Shown here: positions 45,622-56,700 of the stretch, piece by piece
How positions within the stretch are numbered: the stretch's first letter is position 1
How the letters are laid out: every line of letters begins with the position of its first letter
DNA from: Paenibacillus sp. BJ-4
GTDB taxonomy: Bacteria > Bacillota > Bacilli > Paenibacillales > Paenibacillaceae
Direction: 5' to 3'
DNA length: 64,000 nucleotides
Assembly (NCBI RefSeq): GCF_020404765.1
Contig: NZ_JAIVEM010000091.1
Span: 32,516 to 96,515 of the forward strand
The notes under the pieces: generated by a model
Told to the model about the DNA's origin: nothing
The model's database searches: none
What the model saw: the letters and a program-made list of their open reading frames with translations, nothing else
Position numbers and translations under genes: made by a program

Positions 45622-46319
45622 CAGTAAGCATCCTTGGAGAACAGCATTTTAACGCCTGTTTTCATGATAATTTTAAGATCGAGCCACGTATTGCGAGCAT
45701 GAATATACTTCAAATCCATTTGCACCATTTCTTCGAAGCCTACGCTGTTACGTGCGCTCACCTGCCAGTAGCCGGTACATCCCGGCGTTACAATCAGGCG
45801 TTGTTTGTCGTAATCGGAGTATTGCTCAACCTCGCTGGGCAGTGGGGGACGAGGACCCACCAACGTCATGTCCCCGACCAATACATTCCACAGCTGCGGG
45901 ATCTCATCAATACTCGTCTTGCGCAAAAAGCTGCCAATCTTCGTAATCCGAGGGTCGTTTTTAATTTTGAACATGGCGCCGCTCACTTCATTCAGCTCCA
46001 TTAAGTCCTTTTTCAGTTCCTCGGCATTGGACACCATGGAACGGAATTTATACATGTTGAATAACTTCTCATTCTTGCCCACCCGAATTTGCTTGAAAAA
46101 CACGCTTCCCTTTGGATCTTCGAGCTTAATTAGTACGCCCACCACCACAAAAAGCGGAAGCAAGATGATCAAGCCCACGAAAGACAGCAGCATATCAAGG
46201 AGACGCTTTGTGACCAGGTAAGACGTTTTATCCTGAATTTGTGTATTTCCGTATGGCATGTAAAACGCTTTACCTGACATGACAGCCTCGCCATCCTCCG
46301 GTAAATTTTCCATGCTCAT
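45621..46319 (-). CDS. pepC: Undecaprenyl-phosphate sugar phosphotransferase
   Basis: The 232-residue enzyme starts the main repeat unit by placing a hexose-1-phosphate on undecaprenyl phosphate. KFRSMVS, the catalytic DEIPQL context, GPRPPLP and TPGCTGYWQVSARN are present, after one hydrophobic helix (about 42-65). The C terminus SKDAY resembles SKDAF of PepQ. ATG 46319 lies nine bases after GGAGG. It is about 60% alike to PepQ by eye. Confidence 0.93.
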   Translation of the reverse strand: MSMENLPEDGEAVMSGKAFYMPYGNTQIQDKTSYLVTKRLLDMLLSFVGLIILLPLFVVVGVLIKLEDPKGSVFFKQIRVGKNEKLFNMYKFRSMVSNAEELKKDLMELNEVSGAMFKIKNDPRITKIGSFLRKTSIDEIPQLWNVLVGDMTLVGPRPPLPSEVEQYSDYDKQRLIVTPGCTGYWQVSARNSVGFEEMVQMDLKYIHARNTWLDLKIIMKTGVKMLFSKDAY

Positions 46320-46335
46320 GCTGACGTACCTCCTC

Positions 46336-47229
46336 TCAACCTGCTGTAGTTGCTTTCTCGGTCTTTTTTAACCATTCATTCATGGCCTCCATAACCGGAT
46401 ACTTCAGATCATCGCTGGCGAGTGCAAATTCAAGTGTGGTCAGAATATATCCGAGTCGCTCACCTACGTCGTAACGTGTGCCTTCAAAATCATAGGCGTA
46501 CACGCGCTCGCTCTGATTCAGCTTTTGGATCGCATCCGTCAACTGAATTTCGCCGCCAGCTCCTTTTTCCTGAAGATCGAGATATTTAAAAATTTTCGGC
46601 GAGAACACATAGCGACCCATAATAGCCAAGTCGGATGGTGCTGTGCCTGGAGCCGGTTTTTCTATAAAATTATTCACTCGGTACAACCGTCCGTCCTGCT
46701 GATCCGGTTCAATGATGCCGTAGCGGTTCGTGAATTCCTGCGGAACCCGCTGCACACCGATCACGGAATTTTGCGTTTCCTCATACTGATCCATCAATTG
46801 GCGCAGGCAAGGCTTCTGACCTGTTACGATATCATCGCCCAGCAATACACCGAACGGCTCGTCCCCGATAAAACGTCTTGCGCACCATACCGCATGTCCA
46901 AGACCTTTGGGTTCCTTCTGGCGAATGTAGTGAATTTCCACTCCCGAAGAGCGCTGTACTTCCTCCAGAAGCTTCAGCTTGCCGTCCTCCAAAAGCTTCG
47001 ATTCCAGCTCAAATGCGTTGTCAAAATGATCCTCAATGGCACGTTTGCCTTTACCCGTAACAATGATAATGTCCTCAATACCAGAAGCAATCGCTTCTTC
47101 AACGATATATTGAATCGTGGGTTTATTGATGATCGGAAGCATTTCCTTTGGCATTGCTTTTGTGGCAGGGAGGAAGCGTGTACCCAACCCTGCTGCTGGA
47201 ATAATAGCTTTTTTCACTCTCTTCATCAT
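46336..47229 (-). CDS. galU: UTP-glucose-1-phosphate uridylyltransferase
   Basis: The enzyme makes UDP-glucose from UTP and glucose-1-phosphate, the precursor for both Ugd enzymes and glucosyl transfer. [17 protein letters not shown] with the nucleotide-binding motif opens the protein; VLLGDDIV and NFIEKPAPG follow. The start is one of ATG 47238, 47229 or 47226; AAGGAG is two bases before the first, so 47229 is preferred (297 residues). It lies between pepB and pepC. Confidence 0.95.
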   Translation of the reverse strand: MMKRVKKAIIPAAGLGTRFLPATKAMPKEMLPIINKPTIQYIVEEAIASGIEDIIIVTGKGKRAIEDHFDNAFELESKLLEDGKLKLLEEVQRSSGVEIHYIRQKEPKGLGHAVWCARRFIGDEPFGVLLGDDIVTGQKPCLRQLMDQYEETQNSVIGVQRVPQEFTNRYGIIEPDQQDGRLYRVNNFIEKPAPGTAPSDLAIMGRYVFSPKIFKYLDLQEKGAGGEIQLTDAIQKLNQSERVYAYDFEGTRYDVGERLGYILTTLEFALASDDLKYPVMEAMNEWLKKTEKATTAG

Positions 47230-47269
47230 CGCACTCATTCTCCTTGCTTCATTTGAATTTTGGTGTTGC

Positions 47270-47908
47270 TTACTTCACCTGATTCATCACAATTCCAACC
47301 AGTGTCGCACTGGCCTGCTCCATGAGTTGCTTTGTTTTGCGTAGATCATCACGTTTGGTCCTGCCATGTTTAGCAACGAGAATCACACCATCCGTCATGC
47401 CTGCAATCAGGCGGGCATCCGTGTAGTTCAACGCTGGAGCCGAATCGAGCAGGATCATGTCGTATTCACGTTTAAGCTCTTCCAGCAGATCTGTCATGCG
47501 TTCGCTACCCAGCAGATCTGCTGCGTTATACAAGGTGTCTCCACCGGGAATAATCGATAGCTCCAGTCCGCCATGTCTAACGATGGATTTGGAAGAAGCG
47601 CCGCCGCGCAAATAAGCCGATAATCCTCCGGTATTCTCCATTCCGAATATCTCGTGCAACGCCGGTTTGTGCAGATTGCAATCCACCAAAGCCACTTTCT
47701 TGCCTTCTTGTGCAAAAGTGACTCCGATGTTAGCGAGCAGCGTTGTTTTACCCGCTCCGCTTTCCGGCGAGGTCAGCAGTAGAACCGTTCCACGGTCCTT
47801 ATGCCCAATTACCTGCTGCCGGATATATGTACGGAGGGAACGAAATGATTCAGAGATATACGATGAAGGATTGCTTTCTGTAATCAACATGTCATTCAAT
47901 CGCAGCAT
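47270..47908 (-). CDS. pepB: BY-kinase (CapB/CpsD family)
   Basis: This 212-residue tyrosine-kinase-like ATPase has a canonical Walker A ([10 protein letters not shown]), Walker A' [15 protein letters not shown] and Walker [11 protein letters not shown], and an N-terminal ESFRSLRT activation segment. It ends GIVMNQVK with no C-terminal Tyr cluster, unlike most family members, so its phosphorylation target is unclear. ATG 47908 follows GGGGAGCG and overlaps pepA by 17 bases. It pairs with PepA to regulate chain length. Confidence 0.88.
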   Translation of the reverse strand: MLRLNDMLITESNPSSYISESFRSLRTYIRQQVIGHKDRGTVLLLTSPESGAGKTTLLANIGVTFAQEGKKVALVDCNLHKPALHEIFGMENTGGLSAYLRGGASSKSIVRHGGLELSIIPGGDTLYNAADLLGSERMTDLLEELKREYDMILLDSAPALNYTDARLIAGMTDGVILVAKHGRTKRDDLRKTKQLMEQASATLVGIVMNQVK

Positions 47909-48635
47909 ATTTACGCTCCCCTACCCGTTCTTTAGAGTTTCCGATGGCCCCGTCGGTGTCCTTCTTGCGGATGACAGGTATAGATGCAATCACCGGAAGG
48001 CCGATGTCTGCATCTGCCTCTTTTTCCGACCGCAGCGTACCGTTAATGCTTTCCAGGAACACAATCGTACCCAGTGCAATCATCAGCGATACGAGAAAAC
48101 TAATCGCAATATTCATGAGCGGACTTCCATTAATCGGGTCAGGATTGGCCTGCGGGTCCGCTTCATTCAGAATTTTCACATTATTCAATTCCATCAATCC
48201 CGGAACCGTCTGCACGAATTTCTGGGCTACCGCGTTGACAATAGCCGCGGCCTGTGGATAGCTCCCTGCCTCAAACGTCAAGCCGATAACCTGACTTTTA
48301 TCCGAGGATTTAATCTGGAGCTTCTCTGCCAGCTTTTCCTGCGTCAAATCGAACTCAGGATGAGTCGCTACGACAGCCTCCATAATTTTAGGTGAAGTGA
48401 GAATTTGCTTGTAGCTTTCCACCAAATTAAGACTTGTGTTGACGTCATTCAGATTGTTGCTTCCTTGCTTGCCGGAAATATGATTAACCAGCAGCTGGCT
48501 TGAAGCAGAGTAGACTGGCTTCACGATATTGTCGCTCACAATATAAGTCGTTACGCATGAGAGGATGACAAAAATCGCTATCAGCCACAATCTTTTTTTG
48601 ATCAGGACCAGATAATCCAAAATGGTTTTCTCCAC
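47892..48635 (-). CDS. pepA: Wzz/CapA-type chain-length adaptor
   Basis: GTG 48635 follows GGAGG and opens the main EPS operon. The 247-residue protein has two membrane helices (about 14-36 and 172-195) flanking an extracellular domain, and the tail ends GERKYAAIE, which matches the PepO tail. The tail codons also contain the SD and start of pepB. The second helix is preceded by PDPINGSPLMN as in other CapA/YveK proteins. It should activate PepB and guide polymer export. Confidence 0.88.
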   Translation of the reverse strand: MEKTILDYLVLIKKRLWLIAIFVILSCVTTYIVSDNIVKPVYSASSQLLVNHISGKQGSNNLNDVNTSLNLVESYKQILTSPKIMEAVVATHPEFDLTQEKLAEKLQIKSSDKSQVIGLTFEAGSYPQAAAIVNAVAQKFVQTVPGLMELNNVKILNEADPQANPDPINGSPLMNIAISFLVSLMIALGTIVFLESINGTLRSEKEADADIGLPVIASIPVIRKKDTDGAIGNSKERVGERKYAAIE

Positions 48636-48758
48636 AAAAATCCTCCCTCCTATACAATTTCTCTTCTTATTTTAAGTATGACTTTATTGTAACAATTTGC
48701 TTTGTGGACGACATGGAACCGAATGGCACTTTCTCCCTCACTACAGGGGAAGGGGATT

Positions 48759-48798
48759 GTATACTTTTGGCTACGGCATGGTATACTTTTGTACCATG
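48759..48798. promoter_or_regulatory. Direct repeats and palindrome upstream of pepA
   Basis: GTATACTTTTG occurs at 48759-48769 and 48781-48791, exactly 22 bases apart, which puts both on one DNA face. The second copy lies in the inverted repeat CATGGTA (48777-48783) with TACCATG (48792-48798). The sites are about 125-160 bases upstream of pepA and could bind the adjacent response regulator. I see only a weak promoter (TTGTTA on the minus strand near 48690). Confidence 0.5.
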
Positions 48799-48824
48799 CT
48801 TTGTCGATTACGAAAAAAGAAATC

Positions 48825-48872
48825 GAAAAAAAGCCTCAAAACCACCGGAGTTGGTGATTTTGAGGCTTTTTT
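48825..48872. terminator. Terminator after response regulator gene
   Basis: AAAAAAAGCCTCAAAA and TTTTGAGGCTTTTTT (48858-48872) form a long hairpin with A and T runs on the two sides. It lies 40 bases after the response regulator stop and insulates pepA from it. It may work in both directions. Confidence 0.88.
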
Positions 48873-48911
48873 CTGCTACTCGCACATGGAAGTGCAGCGC
48901 AGCTTATGAAG

Positions 48912-49556
48912 TCAGCGCATCATCATATTGGTTGGCTCGTACTTCGCCAGACCAATTGCATTGGCATACAACGCTGCTTGCGTACGATCCGCCAGCCGCA
49001 GCTTGGCCAGAATCTGACTGACATGTTTTTTGACAGTAAACTCACTGATAAATAACCGGGATGCAATTTCGCGATTGCAGGCACCCTGCCCCAGCTCCAC
49101 CAACACTTCCTTCTCCTTCGGTGTCAGGTCGTCCGTTAGATTGCCCGCATCCTCGCGCAGCTTGTTTTCGAGAATAGCCGGATCATAATATTTGCGTCCT
49201 TTGTTGACAAGGTGAATCGCGTAAATTAGTTCCTCAGGCAAAGCCTCCTTAAGCACATAACCGTCCACGGAAGCTTCCTCCGCTTTCAGAAAATCTTCAC
49301 GTGTTGCAGAAGAAGTCAGCAAAATAAATTTGCTTTTGAACCCGCGCCCGCGCGCGACCTTGATAATATCCAGACCTGATTCGTCCGCTAGCTTTAAATC
49401 CAGCAGCACCAGGTCCGGATCTGTTTCCTCAATCACTACAAGCGCTTCCTGTTGATTCTGGGCCTCTCCCGCAAACTGAACATTGGGCTGCATGGATATA
49501 ACCGCAGCCAGTCCTTTCCGTACTAAAGGATGATCATCGACAATGACAATTTTCAT
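48912..49556 (-). CDS. NarL/DegU family response regulator
   Basis: The 214-residue protein has a receiver domain (1-120) with IVDDHPLVRKG, phospho-acceptor Asp in LVLLDLKLADESG near residue 53, and a C-terminal LuxR-type HTH (about 148-205) with LTPKEKEVLVELGQGACNRE and FISEFTVKKHVSQILAKL. ATG 49556 follows AGGAGG. The sensor kinase gene is 117 bases upstream on the same strand. Its position next to the pepA control region suggests EPS control, an inference from location. Confidence 0.92.
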   Translation of the reverse strand: MKIVIVDDHPLVRKGLAAVISMQPNVQFAGEAQNQQEALVVIEETDPDLVLLDLKLADESGLDIIKVARGRGFKSKFILLTSSATREDFLKAEEASVDGYVLKEALPEELIYAIHLVNKGRKYYDPAILENKLREDAGNLTDDLTPKEKEVLVELGQGACNREIASRLFISEFTVKKHVSQILAKLRLADRTQAALYANAIGLAKYEPTNMMMR

Positions 49557-49673
49557 GATTCGGCCTCCTGTCTACAGTTCAGGATTTGCATAATCCCTAT
49601 GTATCCGATTGTTACCGCAGATTGTGTATTGCAGAATGTTCACACTATTTTATTCAAGGATTTTGCAAAATCC

Positions 49674-51311
49674 CTATTCATAAGCATTTACCGGAATGGA
49701 CAATCGGATTTGTGTTCCCTCTCCGATTCGACTAGAAATATCAAATTCGCCTCCCATCGATTGAGCTAAATATTCCATATTCATCATGCCCAGGCCCCCG
49801 CCTGTACTGACAGCCTCACCTCCTGCTACCATTCTCGCCGTCTCAAACCCTACTCCGTCGTCATGAATAGACAGCCTAATCACTTGGGGCGTCAATTTTA
49901 ACTTCACATCAATTCGTTTGGCTAATCCATGCCGGATTGCGTTCCCCGCCGCCTCGGAAATGATGCGGAACAAAGCCTTTTGGTACAAGTAAGGAAGAGA
50001 ATAATGATCACCATGAATATCAAAGTCGATTTGTACATGGTTCAGCTTGGAGAGCGTATGCAGATGGCTTTTCACCGTCCCTAACCAAGTTGAGCCTCCG
50101 CTTTTTTTCGAGCTTAGGCTATGAATTGCCCCCTTCAGCTCCCTGACCGCTTGATTGGCCGATTGCTGAATTAGCTCGATTTGCTCCTCCACCTGTTCCT
50201 TAGGCTGATGACACCAGGTTTGCCGGAGAGAATGCGTTGCGTACACAATGCCAAACAGACTTTGTGACACATTATCATGCATCTCATTCGCAATCCGGTT
50301 TTGCTCGTTCGTCACAATCAGCTGATTTTCAATACGCTCCAGCTCGTAGCGCTCCAGAAACACAGCACTCAGCTCGGCCAAGAAAATCAGTTGCTGCACA
50401 AGCCAGCGTCTTCCTGTCAGACTTTGATCCGGACCCAGCTGGAGACCAATCGTTGCCACAAAACGGGTCGTCATCGGTACTGTGATCATCAGAAAATCGC
50501 CCCATTCCGGCAAGTGTTTGAAAAATGGTTCACGCTCTTCCCTGAATTCCTCCCGATAATTCCCCAGCACCTCGAACAGCTGCTCCTCTTCCTCTACCGT
50601 CCAGCCAGTCTGGCTGCTTTCCGGCGCATCCTCCTCCTGACTATCTAACCAGAAGAAGGCACGGCTCTGCTTCGTCAGCTTAACGGTATAGTCCGAGATG
50701 ACTTGCCCCAGATTCAATGCCTCATTGTGACTGGTCGTCTCCATGATGTGGTAAATCGACTTGATATGATCCATCGTCTCATTGGCTTGTTCCTTTGCCA
50801 CCTTCAGTTCGTCTTTCATGACACCGACAACCTGCATGGCCATCATAGTCACAATCAGTACTAAAAACAAATTGATGTTTTGCAGTACAAGATCCCATAA
50901 AAAATATTGACCTGGCGTAAAAAAGATATAACAAAATGTGAGCACCAAGCCGATATAAGAAAGGAGAAGGGTCCAACTATACCTCATAGATAGGTGGGCG
51001 CAAGCCACCAACATAGGGGTAATAACATACCATTTGAATGGACTACCCATCCCTCCCGTCGGAAACAGCAACAAAATGATCCCTGCGGTTTCTAACGCAA
51101 TACTGCACTTCAAGACCATATTATGAAGCCTGAACTTGCGGTAAATCCACGTAAATAATGTAACAGAAAAAAATAGAAACACAATCAGTAATAACTTCTG
51201 CCACACGATTAATCTGGATTGTTCGAACAGAAAAACAAGTGACGTTAAAGATAATGATACATAACGGTACAAAAAAATCATTTTGTCTTCTGCTGACTTC
51301 TTCAACTTCAT
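49674..51311 (-). CDS. Sensor histidine kinase (HisKA_3, NarX/DegS group)
   Basis: The 545-residue kinase has five to six membrane helices in the first 170 residues, a coiled-coil linker, a GAF-like middle part (about 185-335), then EMHDNVSQSLFGIV with the phospho-acceptor His near residue 357 and an HATPase_c domain (SEAAGNAIRHGL, DDGVGFE, GGGLGMMNM). It should phosphorylate the response regulator encoded next. The signal is unknown; there is no large extracellular domain, so it may sense the membrane or a cytoplasmic ligand through the GAF-like part. Confidence 0.9.
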   Translation of the reverse strand: MKLKKSAEDKMIFLYRYVSLSLTSLVFLFEQSRLIVWQKLLLIVFLFFSVTLFTWIYRKFRLHNMVLKCSIALETAGIILLLFPTGGMGSPFKWYVITPMLVACAHLSMRYSWTLLLSYIGLVLTFCYIFFTPGQYFLWDLVLQNINLFLVLIVTMMAMQVVGVMKDELKVAKEQANETMDHIKSIYHIMETTSHNEALNLGQVISDYTVKLTKQSRAFFWLDSQEEDAPESSQTGWTVEEEEQLFEVLGNYREEFREEREPFFKHLPEWGDFLMITVPMTTRFVATIGLQLGPDQSLTGRRWLVQQLIFLAELSAVFLERYELERIENQLIVTNEQNRIANEMHDNVSQSLFGIVYATHSLRQTWCHQPKEQVEEQIELIQQSANQAVRELKGAIHSLSSKKSGGSTWLGTVKSHLHTLSKLNHVQIDFDIHGDHYSLPYLYQKALFRIISEAAGNAIRHGLAKRIDVKLKLTPQVIRLSIHDDGVGFETARMVAGGEAVSTGGGLGMMNMEYLAQSMGGEFDISSRIGEGTQIRLSIPVNAYE

Positions 51312-51553
51312 CCTGTCACCCTATTCTGTGTTTTGAAGGGACGATGGGCGTATTGGGTTTGATTTGTGCACTATAAAAAAATCATAACCAATCCAAAAAT
51401 AAATAACAAGACATAAACTCTAACGTAAACGGTTACATTCTAAAAAATTTGGTACTATTTATAACATACTTACCGTTTCAGGAAAACATTTTCGGGGTAA
51501 TGTCAGAATTTATGACGTTTGTCAAGGGAATAAATCACATTTTTGATTAAACT
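51312..51553. other. Intergenic region before sensor kinase
   Basis: This AT-rich stretch lies between the sensor kinase start and the gltB terminator. It should hold the promoter of the two-component operon, but I see no pair of boxes good enough to name. No gene or RNA fold is evident. Confidence 0.5.
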
Positions 51554-51613
51554 AAAAAAGGGACTTGCTGGTACCACCGTAATTATAACAGCGGTATTCA
51601 ACAAGTCCTTTTT
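51554..51613. terminator. Terminator after gltB
   Basis: AAAAAAGGGACTTG (51554-51567) pairs with CAAGTCCTTTTT (51602-51613), with an inner stem of ACCACCG and CGGT. It ends 20 bases beyond the gltB stop. The inner GGTGGTACC on the minus strand resembles a T-box motif by chance. Confidence 0.85.
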
Positions 51614-51632
51614 CAATAAACTGGGAGCTTCA

Positions 51633-54600
51633 TTAACCTCCGGCACGCGCCAATTCACGCATATTGGCTTCAAACGCTGCCAGCAGAGCTTCATCCCCGC
51701 TCAAACCAGTTGCTTCTTCTTTTTGTATCTGTTCAATCATACGCTTGTAGTCCTTTGGAATTACCCGCACAAACTGCTGAACCGCAGTCTGCCAGTCATC
51801 CAAAATACGCTGTCCCGCCTCACTGCCCGTATAAGTGACATGGCGCTGAATCAAGCCACGAAGCTCCGCTGCTTCCGCAGGGTCTTCCACGCCTTCCAGC
51901 AACACCATTTCCAGATTACAACGGTTCAGGAATGTCCCCTCAGGGTCATAGACATATGCAATTCCTCCAGACATCCCGGCTCCAAAATTCCGTCCGGTTC
52001 CGCCCAGTACAACTACACGTCCGCCCGTCATATATTCGCAGCCATGATCGCCGACACCCTCGACAACAATACGTGCTCCGGAATTCCGAACGGCAAAGCG
52101 CTCTCCAGCAATTCCGCTAATATAAGCTTCCCCGCTGGTCGCTCCATACAAGGCTGTATTTCCAATGATAATATTCTCTTCTGCCTTAAAGGTCGCTTGG
52201 TGAGATTTTCTCACAATGACCTTACCGCCAGATAGCCCTTTACCGACATAGTCATTGCTGTCGCCTTCCACACTCAGCGTAATGCCTTTCGGAATAAAGG
52301 CCCCGAAGCTCTGACCTGCCGATCCAATGAAGTTAAAGCGAATCGTATCTTCAGGCAGACCCGCTGCGCCATACTTACGGGTGACCTCGCTGCCCAGAAT
52401 TGTACCTACCGCCCGATTCACGTTCGTTATAGGCAGGGTACCTTCTACAGGCGTTCCGTTCTCCAGCGCCTCCACAGCCATCGGTACGAGCTTCTGCATA
52501 TCAAGCGTTTCTTCCAGACCGTGATTTTGGCGTTGTACACGGTAACGCACGCTTCCATCTTCCAGCTCAGGAACATGCAGCAGCAGGCTTAGATCTATGC
52601 CCTTCTTCTTCCAGTGTGAATCGGCGTTCACGGTATCCAGACAATCCGTGCGTCCGATCATTTCCTGAATCGTGCGGAAGCCAAGCTCCGCCATAATTTC
52701 ACGGACATCTTCTGCGATAAAACGCATAAAATTCACCACATGGGCAGGATCACCCATATAATTTTTGCGCAGCTCCGGATTCTGCGTAGCCACACCAACC
52801 GGACATGTATCCATTTGGCATACCCGCATCATAATACAGCCCAGTGCCACGAGTGGCGCTGTAGAGAAACCGTATTCTTCTGCACCCAGCAGGGCAGCTA
52901 CCACCAAATCACGGCCAGACAGCATCTTGCCGTCTGTCTCCAGTACCACACGGTCGCGCAGGTTGTTCAGCATCAGCGTCTGATGCGTCTCGGCCAGACC
53001 CAGCTCCCAAGGCATACCCGCATGACGGATGGAGCCTTGCGGAGAAGCACCTGTACCGCCGTCGTAGCCGCTGACCAGAATAATGTCAGCACGGCCCTTC
53101 GCTACCCCCGTAGCAATCGTGCCTACACCTACCTCTGACACCAGCTTCACGTTAATATCAGCACGCGGGTTGGCGTTTTTGAGATCATAGATCAGCTCTG
53201 CCAAATCCTCGATCGAATAAATATCGTGATGCGGCGGTGGCGAAATCAAGCCTACACCTGGCGTAGAACCGCGTACCTCAGCGACCCAAGGATACACCTT
53301 ACGTCCTGGCAACTGTCCGCCTTCGCCCGGCTTCGCGCCTTGCGCCATTTTGATCTGAATTTCGTCGGCATTCACCAAGTAATTTGACGTTACACCGAAT
53401 CGGCCAGATGCCACCTGCTTGATCGAACTACGACGCGAATCACCATTGGCATCCGGTATGAAACGTGCAGGGTTCTCCCCACCCTCACCCGTGTTGCTCT
53501 TGCCACCGATACGGTTCATCGCGATCGCCATATCTTCATGCGCTTCCTGACTGATCGAGCCGAAAGACATAGCTCCTGTTTTAAAGCGGCGCATAATCGA
53601 TGCAGCAGATTCCACTTCGTCCAGCGGCACAGGCTCACCGGCAGGCTTCAATTGAAGCATGGAGCGGATTGTCAAATGCTGTTCAGATTCACCCTGCACC
53701 AGCTTGGTGTATTTCTTGTAAAGCTGGTAGTCTCCCGAGCGAACCGACTGCTGGAGCAAATGCACCGTTTGCGGGTTAAACAAATGCTCTTCCCCGTCGT
53801 TACGCCATTGGTATTCACCGCCCGAATCCAGCACCTTGTCGTTGCCATCCTTGTCGGTAAAAGCACGGTTGTGGTGGGCCAGTGCTTCCGTAGTCACTTC
53901 CTCCAGACCAATACCGCCAATACGGGAAGGCGTCCAGGTAAAGTAACGGTCAACAAAATCCTGCTTCAGACCTACGGCCTCGAAAATTTGGGCCCCACGG
54001 TACGACTGAATCGTGGAAATACCCATTTTGGACAATATTTTTACGACACCCTTGGTGGCTGCCTTAATATAATTTTTAACTGCTTTTTCATGCGAGATGC
54101 CACGCAGCAAGCCCTGCTGAATCATCACATCCAGCGTTTCGAAAGCCAGATACGGGTTAACCGCGCTCACGCCGTAGCCAAGCAGCACCGCATAATGGTG
54201 AACATCCCTTGGCTCTCCGGACTCCAGCAAAATGCTTACACGTGTGCGTGTACCCTGTTTAATCAGATGGTGATGCAGGCTGGAAACAGCCAGCAACGCC
54301 GGAATGGCCGCATTGTCTGCATCCACCCCACGGTCGGACAGAATCAGGATGTTATGGCCCTTTTCAATGACACGGTCAGCCGCTTCAAACAGTCCTTCCA
54401 GTGCCTTACGCAAGCCTTCTGCGCCTTCCTTTGCTTCAAAGAAGATCGGAATCGTCATCGACTTGAAGCCTGGACGGTGTACATGGCGGATTTTAGCAAA
54501 TTCCTCATTGGACAGCACCGGTGAGTCCAAACGAATCTGACGACAGCTTTCCGGCTCCGGATACAGCAAGTTGCGCTCTGGTCCAATCGTAGTTGCCGTA

Positions 54601-56231
54601 GATGTTACAATCTCCTCACGAATGGCATCAATCGGTGGATTGGTAACTTGCGCGAACATTTGTTTAAAATAATTGTACAGACGTTGCGGACGATCAGACA
54701 GCACCGCGAGTGGAGCATCGTACCCCATCGAGCCAATCGGCTCCGCACCTGTGAGTGCCATCGGCTCCAGAATCTTGCGCAGTTCTTCAAACGTATATCC
54801 AAAAGCGAGCTGAAGCTGGTTAACATTTTCGTGTTTCGGCTCCGGCTGCTCCAATGCCTCCGGCAGTTCATCCAGATCAACCAAGTGCTCATCCAGCCAT
54901 TGCTGGTAAGGCTCCTCGGAAGCGATGCGTTCTTTCAGCTCTTCGTCAGAAACGATGCGTCCTTCCTGGGTATCCACCAGCAGCATCCGGCCCGGACGTA
55001 GACGATCCTTATACAGCACATTTTCAGGAGCGATATCCAGTACACCTGCCTCAGAAGACAGTGCGATCAGATCATCTTTGGTCACATAGTAACGCGCAGG
55101 ACGCAGGCCGTTACGGTCGAGAATCGCCCCGATTTGAATACCGTCCGTAAACGCCATCGCAGCCGGGCCGTCCCACGGCTCCATCATGGTACTGTGATAT
55201 TCATAGAATGCCCGCTTTTTCGGGTCCATCGTCTCATGCTTGTTCCAAGGCTCCGGCACCATCATCATAGCTACATGCGGCAAGGAACGTCCGCTCAGAT
55301 ACAGAAATTCCAGCGTGTTATCAAACATGGCTGTATCTGAACCATCCGGGTTAATGACTGGTTTTACCTTCGCGATATCTACGCCAAACGCTTCACTTTC
55401 AAATTGCGCCTGACGCGCATGCATCCAGTTCACGTTGCCGCGCATGGTGTTAATTTCACCGTTGTGAATCATAAAACGGTATGGATGCGCACGATCCCAG
55501 CTCGGGAACGTATTCGTACTAAAACGGGAATGGACCAGCGCAATCGCCGATGTCACCCGCTCATCCTGCAAATCCAAGTAAAATTTGCCCACCTGCTCGG
55601 TTGTCAGCATTCCCTTGTATACAACCTTGCGGCATGACAAGCTCGGAATATAGAACGATTCGCCGTTCTGCTCCTCTTGGTTATAACGAATAGCTAGCTC
55701 TGCACGTTTACGAATGATATACAGCTTCCGTTCAAAGTCCAGCTCTTCCTTCAAATCGCTACTGCGGCCGATGAACACCTGACGCACGCCCGGTTTAGCC
55801 GCTTTTGCCGATTTGCCTAGCATTTCGTCATAAGTTGGAACATCGCGGAAGCCCAAACAATTTTGACCTTCGTCCACAATGATCTCTCTTAGCTTCTGCT
55901 CATGTGCCTCACGTACCTCTGGATCATTGGATACAAAAAGCATACCTACACCGTAATGTCCGGCCTTAGGCAGCTTGAAACCCAATCGCTCCGCTTCCTC
56001 TTGAAAAAACAGATGGGGCACCTGAATCATAATCCCCGCTCCGTCACCGGAGTTTGGTTCACTTCCCTGACCGCCCCGATGCTCCATATTGACGAGCATG
56101 GTCAAAGCCTGACTTACAATATCGTGCGATGGTTTTCCCTTGATGTGGGCAACAAAGCCCATGCCGCAGGCGTCTTTTTCGAATTGGGGATCATATAGTC
56201 CCTGTTTGGGTGGTAAACCTGTCTGTCTCAT
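51633..56231 (-). CDS. gltB: Glutamate synthase large subunit
   Basis: The enzyme makes two glutamates from glutamine and 2-oxoglutarate. ATG 56231 lies nine bases after AGAAAGG and gives 1532 residues; the frame further upstream lacks an SD. After a short propeptide comes [13 protein letters not shown], whose Cys becomes the N-terminal glutaminase nucleophile. The FMN synthase domain is marked by [14 protein letters not shown] and [15 protein letters not shown], and [13 protein letters not shown] carries Fe-S Cys residues. The C-terminal GXGXG beta-helix ([20 protein letters not shown]) is complete. The small subunit gene gltD is not next to it. Confidence 0.96.
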   Translation of the reverse strand: MRQTGLPPKQGLYDPQFEKDACGMGFVAHIKGKPSHDIVSQALTMLVNMEHRGGQGSEPNSGDGAGIMIQVPHLFFQEEAERLGFKLPKAGHYGVGMLFVSNDPEVREAHEQKLREIIVDEGQNCLGFRDVPTYDEMLGKSAKAAKPGVRQVFIGRSSDLKEELDFERKLYIIRKRAELAIRYNQEEQNGESFYIPSLSCRKVVYKGMLTTEQVGKFYLDLQDERVTSAIALVHSRFSTNTFPSWDRAHPYRFMIHNGEINTMRGNVNWMHARQAQFESEAFGVDIAKVKPVINPDGSDTAMFDNTLEFLYLSGRSLPHVAMMMVPEPWNKHETMDPKKRAFYEYHSTMMEPWDGPAAMAFTDGIQIGAILDRNGLRPARYYVTKDDLIALSSEAGVLDIAPENVLYKDRLRPGRMLLVDTQEGRIVSDEELKERIASEEPYQQWLDEHLVDLDELPEALEQPEPKHENVNQLQLAFGYTFEELRKILEPMALTGAEPIGSMGYDAPLAVLSDRPQRLYNYFKQMFAQVTNPPIDAIREEIVTSTATTIGPERNLLYPEPESCRQIRLDSPVLSNEEFAKIRHVHRPGFKSMTIPIFFEAKEGAEGLRKALEGLFEAADRVIEKGHNILILSDRGVDADNAAIPALLAVSSLHHHLIKQGTRTRVSILLESGEPRDVHHYAVLLGYGVSAVNPYLAFETLDVMIQQGLLRGISHEKAVKNYIKAATKGVVKILSKMGISTIQSYRGAQIFEAVGLKQDFVDRYFTWTPSRIGGIGLEEVTTEALAHHNRAFTDKDGNDKVLDSGGEYQWRNDGEEHLFNPQTVHLLQQSVRSGDYQLYKKYTKLVQGESEQHLTIRSMLQLKPAGEPVPLDEVESAASIMRRFKTGAMSFGSISQEAHEDMAIAMNRIGGKSNTGEGGENPARFIPDANGDSRRSSIKQVASGRFGVTSNYLVNADEIQIKMAQGAKPGEGGQLPGRKVYPWVAEVRGSTPGVGLISPPPHHDIYSIEDLAELIYDLKNANPRADINVKLVSEVGVGTIATGVAKGRADIILVSGYDGGTGASPQGSIRHAGMPWELGLAETHQTLMLNNLRDRVVLETDGKMLSGRDLVVAALLGAEEYGFSTAPLVALGCIMMRVCQMDTCPVGVATQNPELRKNYMGDPAHVVNFMRFIAEDVREIMAELGFRTIQEMIGRTDCLDTVNADSHWKKKGIDLSLLLHVPELEDGSVRYRVQRQNHGLEETLDMQKLVPMAVEALENGTPVEGTLPITNVNRAVGTILGSEVTRKYGAAGLPEDTIRFNFIGSAGQSFGAFIPKGITLSVEGDSNDYVGKGLSGGKVIVRKSHQATFKAEENIIIGNTALYGATSGEAYISGIAGERFAVRNSGARIVVEGVGDHGCEYMTGGRVVVLGGTGRNFGAGMSGGIAYVYDPEGTFLNRCNLEMVLLEGVEDPAEAAELRGLIQRHVTYTGSEAGQRILDDWQTAVQQFVRVIPKDYKRMIEQIQKEEATGLSGDEALLAAFEANMRELARAGG

Positions 56232-56591
56232 GGAACGCAACCTTTCTGTTATAAAGTCATGCTGGCCTGAAATACAGGCGGCCGAATAGAAGACAGTGGC
56301 AACAAGAGGTAAATCAAAGAACAACAACGAGGAATGGGGGATAAAACATATGACGTATTCAAGGCGGTACGGTCCGCCGAATGCACATGTTTTTCAATAA
56401 TTATGCAATGGCTTGACTTGAAAAATACGTCGATTCCACTGATGAATCTAATTAGTTCTATCATTTTATCATTGACCTACCATGTTAGCAATTCAAAGTT
56501 TTTATAATTGTGATAATAAATCTTTTACATCACAGCATCAACGTATCAATGCAAAAAGATATCATTTTTATGTATAAATATTCATTTTTTT
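56232..56591. other. gltB upstream region
   Basis: This stretch is the 5' region of gltB and ends at the terminator of the metallo-hydrolase gene. It is AT-rich and should carry the gltB promoter. I see no riboswitch, no convincing gene and no clear -35/-10 pair. Confidence 0.5.
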
Positions 56592-56638
56592 AAAAAAATC
56601 AGCCTCTTCCATTCCCACCAGGGAACAGAAAAGGCTGA
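56592..56638 (-). terminator. Terminator after metallo-hydrolase gene
   Basis: TCAGCCT (56599-56605) pairs with AGGCTGA (56632-56638), with CCC/GGG inside. On the minus strand seven T residues follow (56598-56592). It ends the 56701-57384 transcript. Confidence 0.82.
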
Positions 56639-56700
56639 CAAAGGATATCTGATAGAGATGCTGACGATCAGGCGTATACTAGGAACTCAGTCGATGCGAA

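Noticed and set aside
51553..51613. T-box-like GGTGGTACC motif on the minus strand after gltB
   Set aside because: No room for the upstream T-box stems (gltB coding runs to 51633) and no tRNA-linked gene downstream. It reads as an ordinary terminator.
53538..54524. 328-codon plus-strand frame
   Set aside because: It lies wholly antisense to gltB, lacks an SD and has no recognisable domain.
56232..56327. N-terminal extension of gltB by 32 codons
   Set aside because: No SD, and the normal GltB propeptide starts at ATG 56231.
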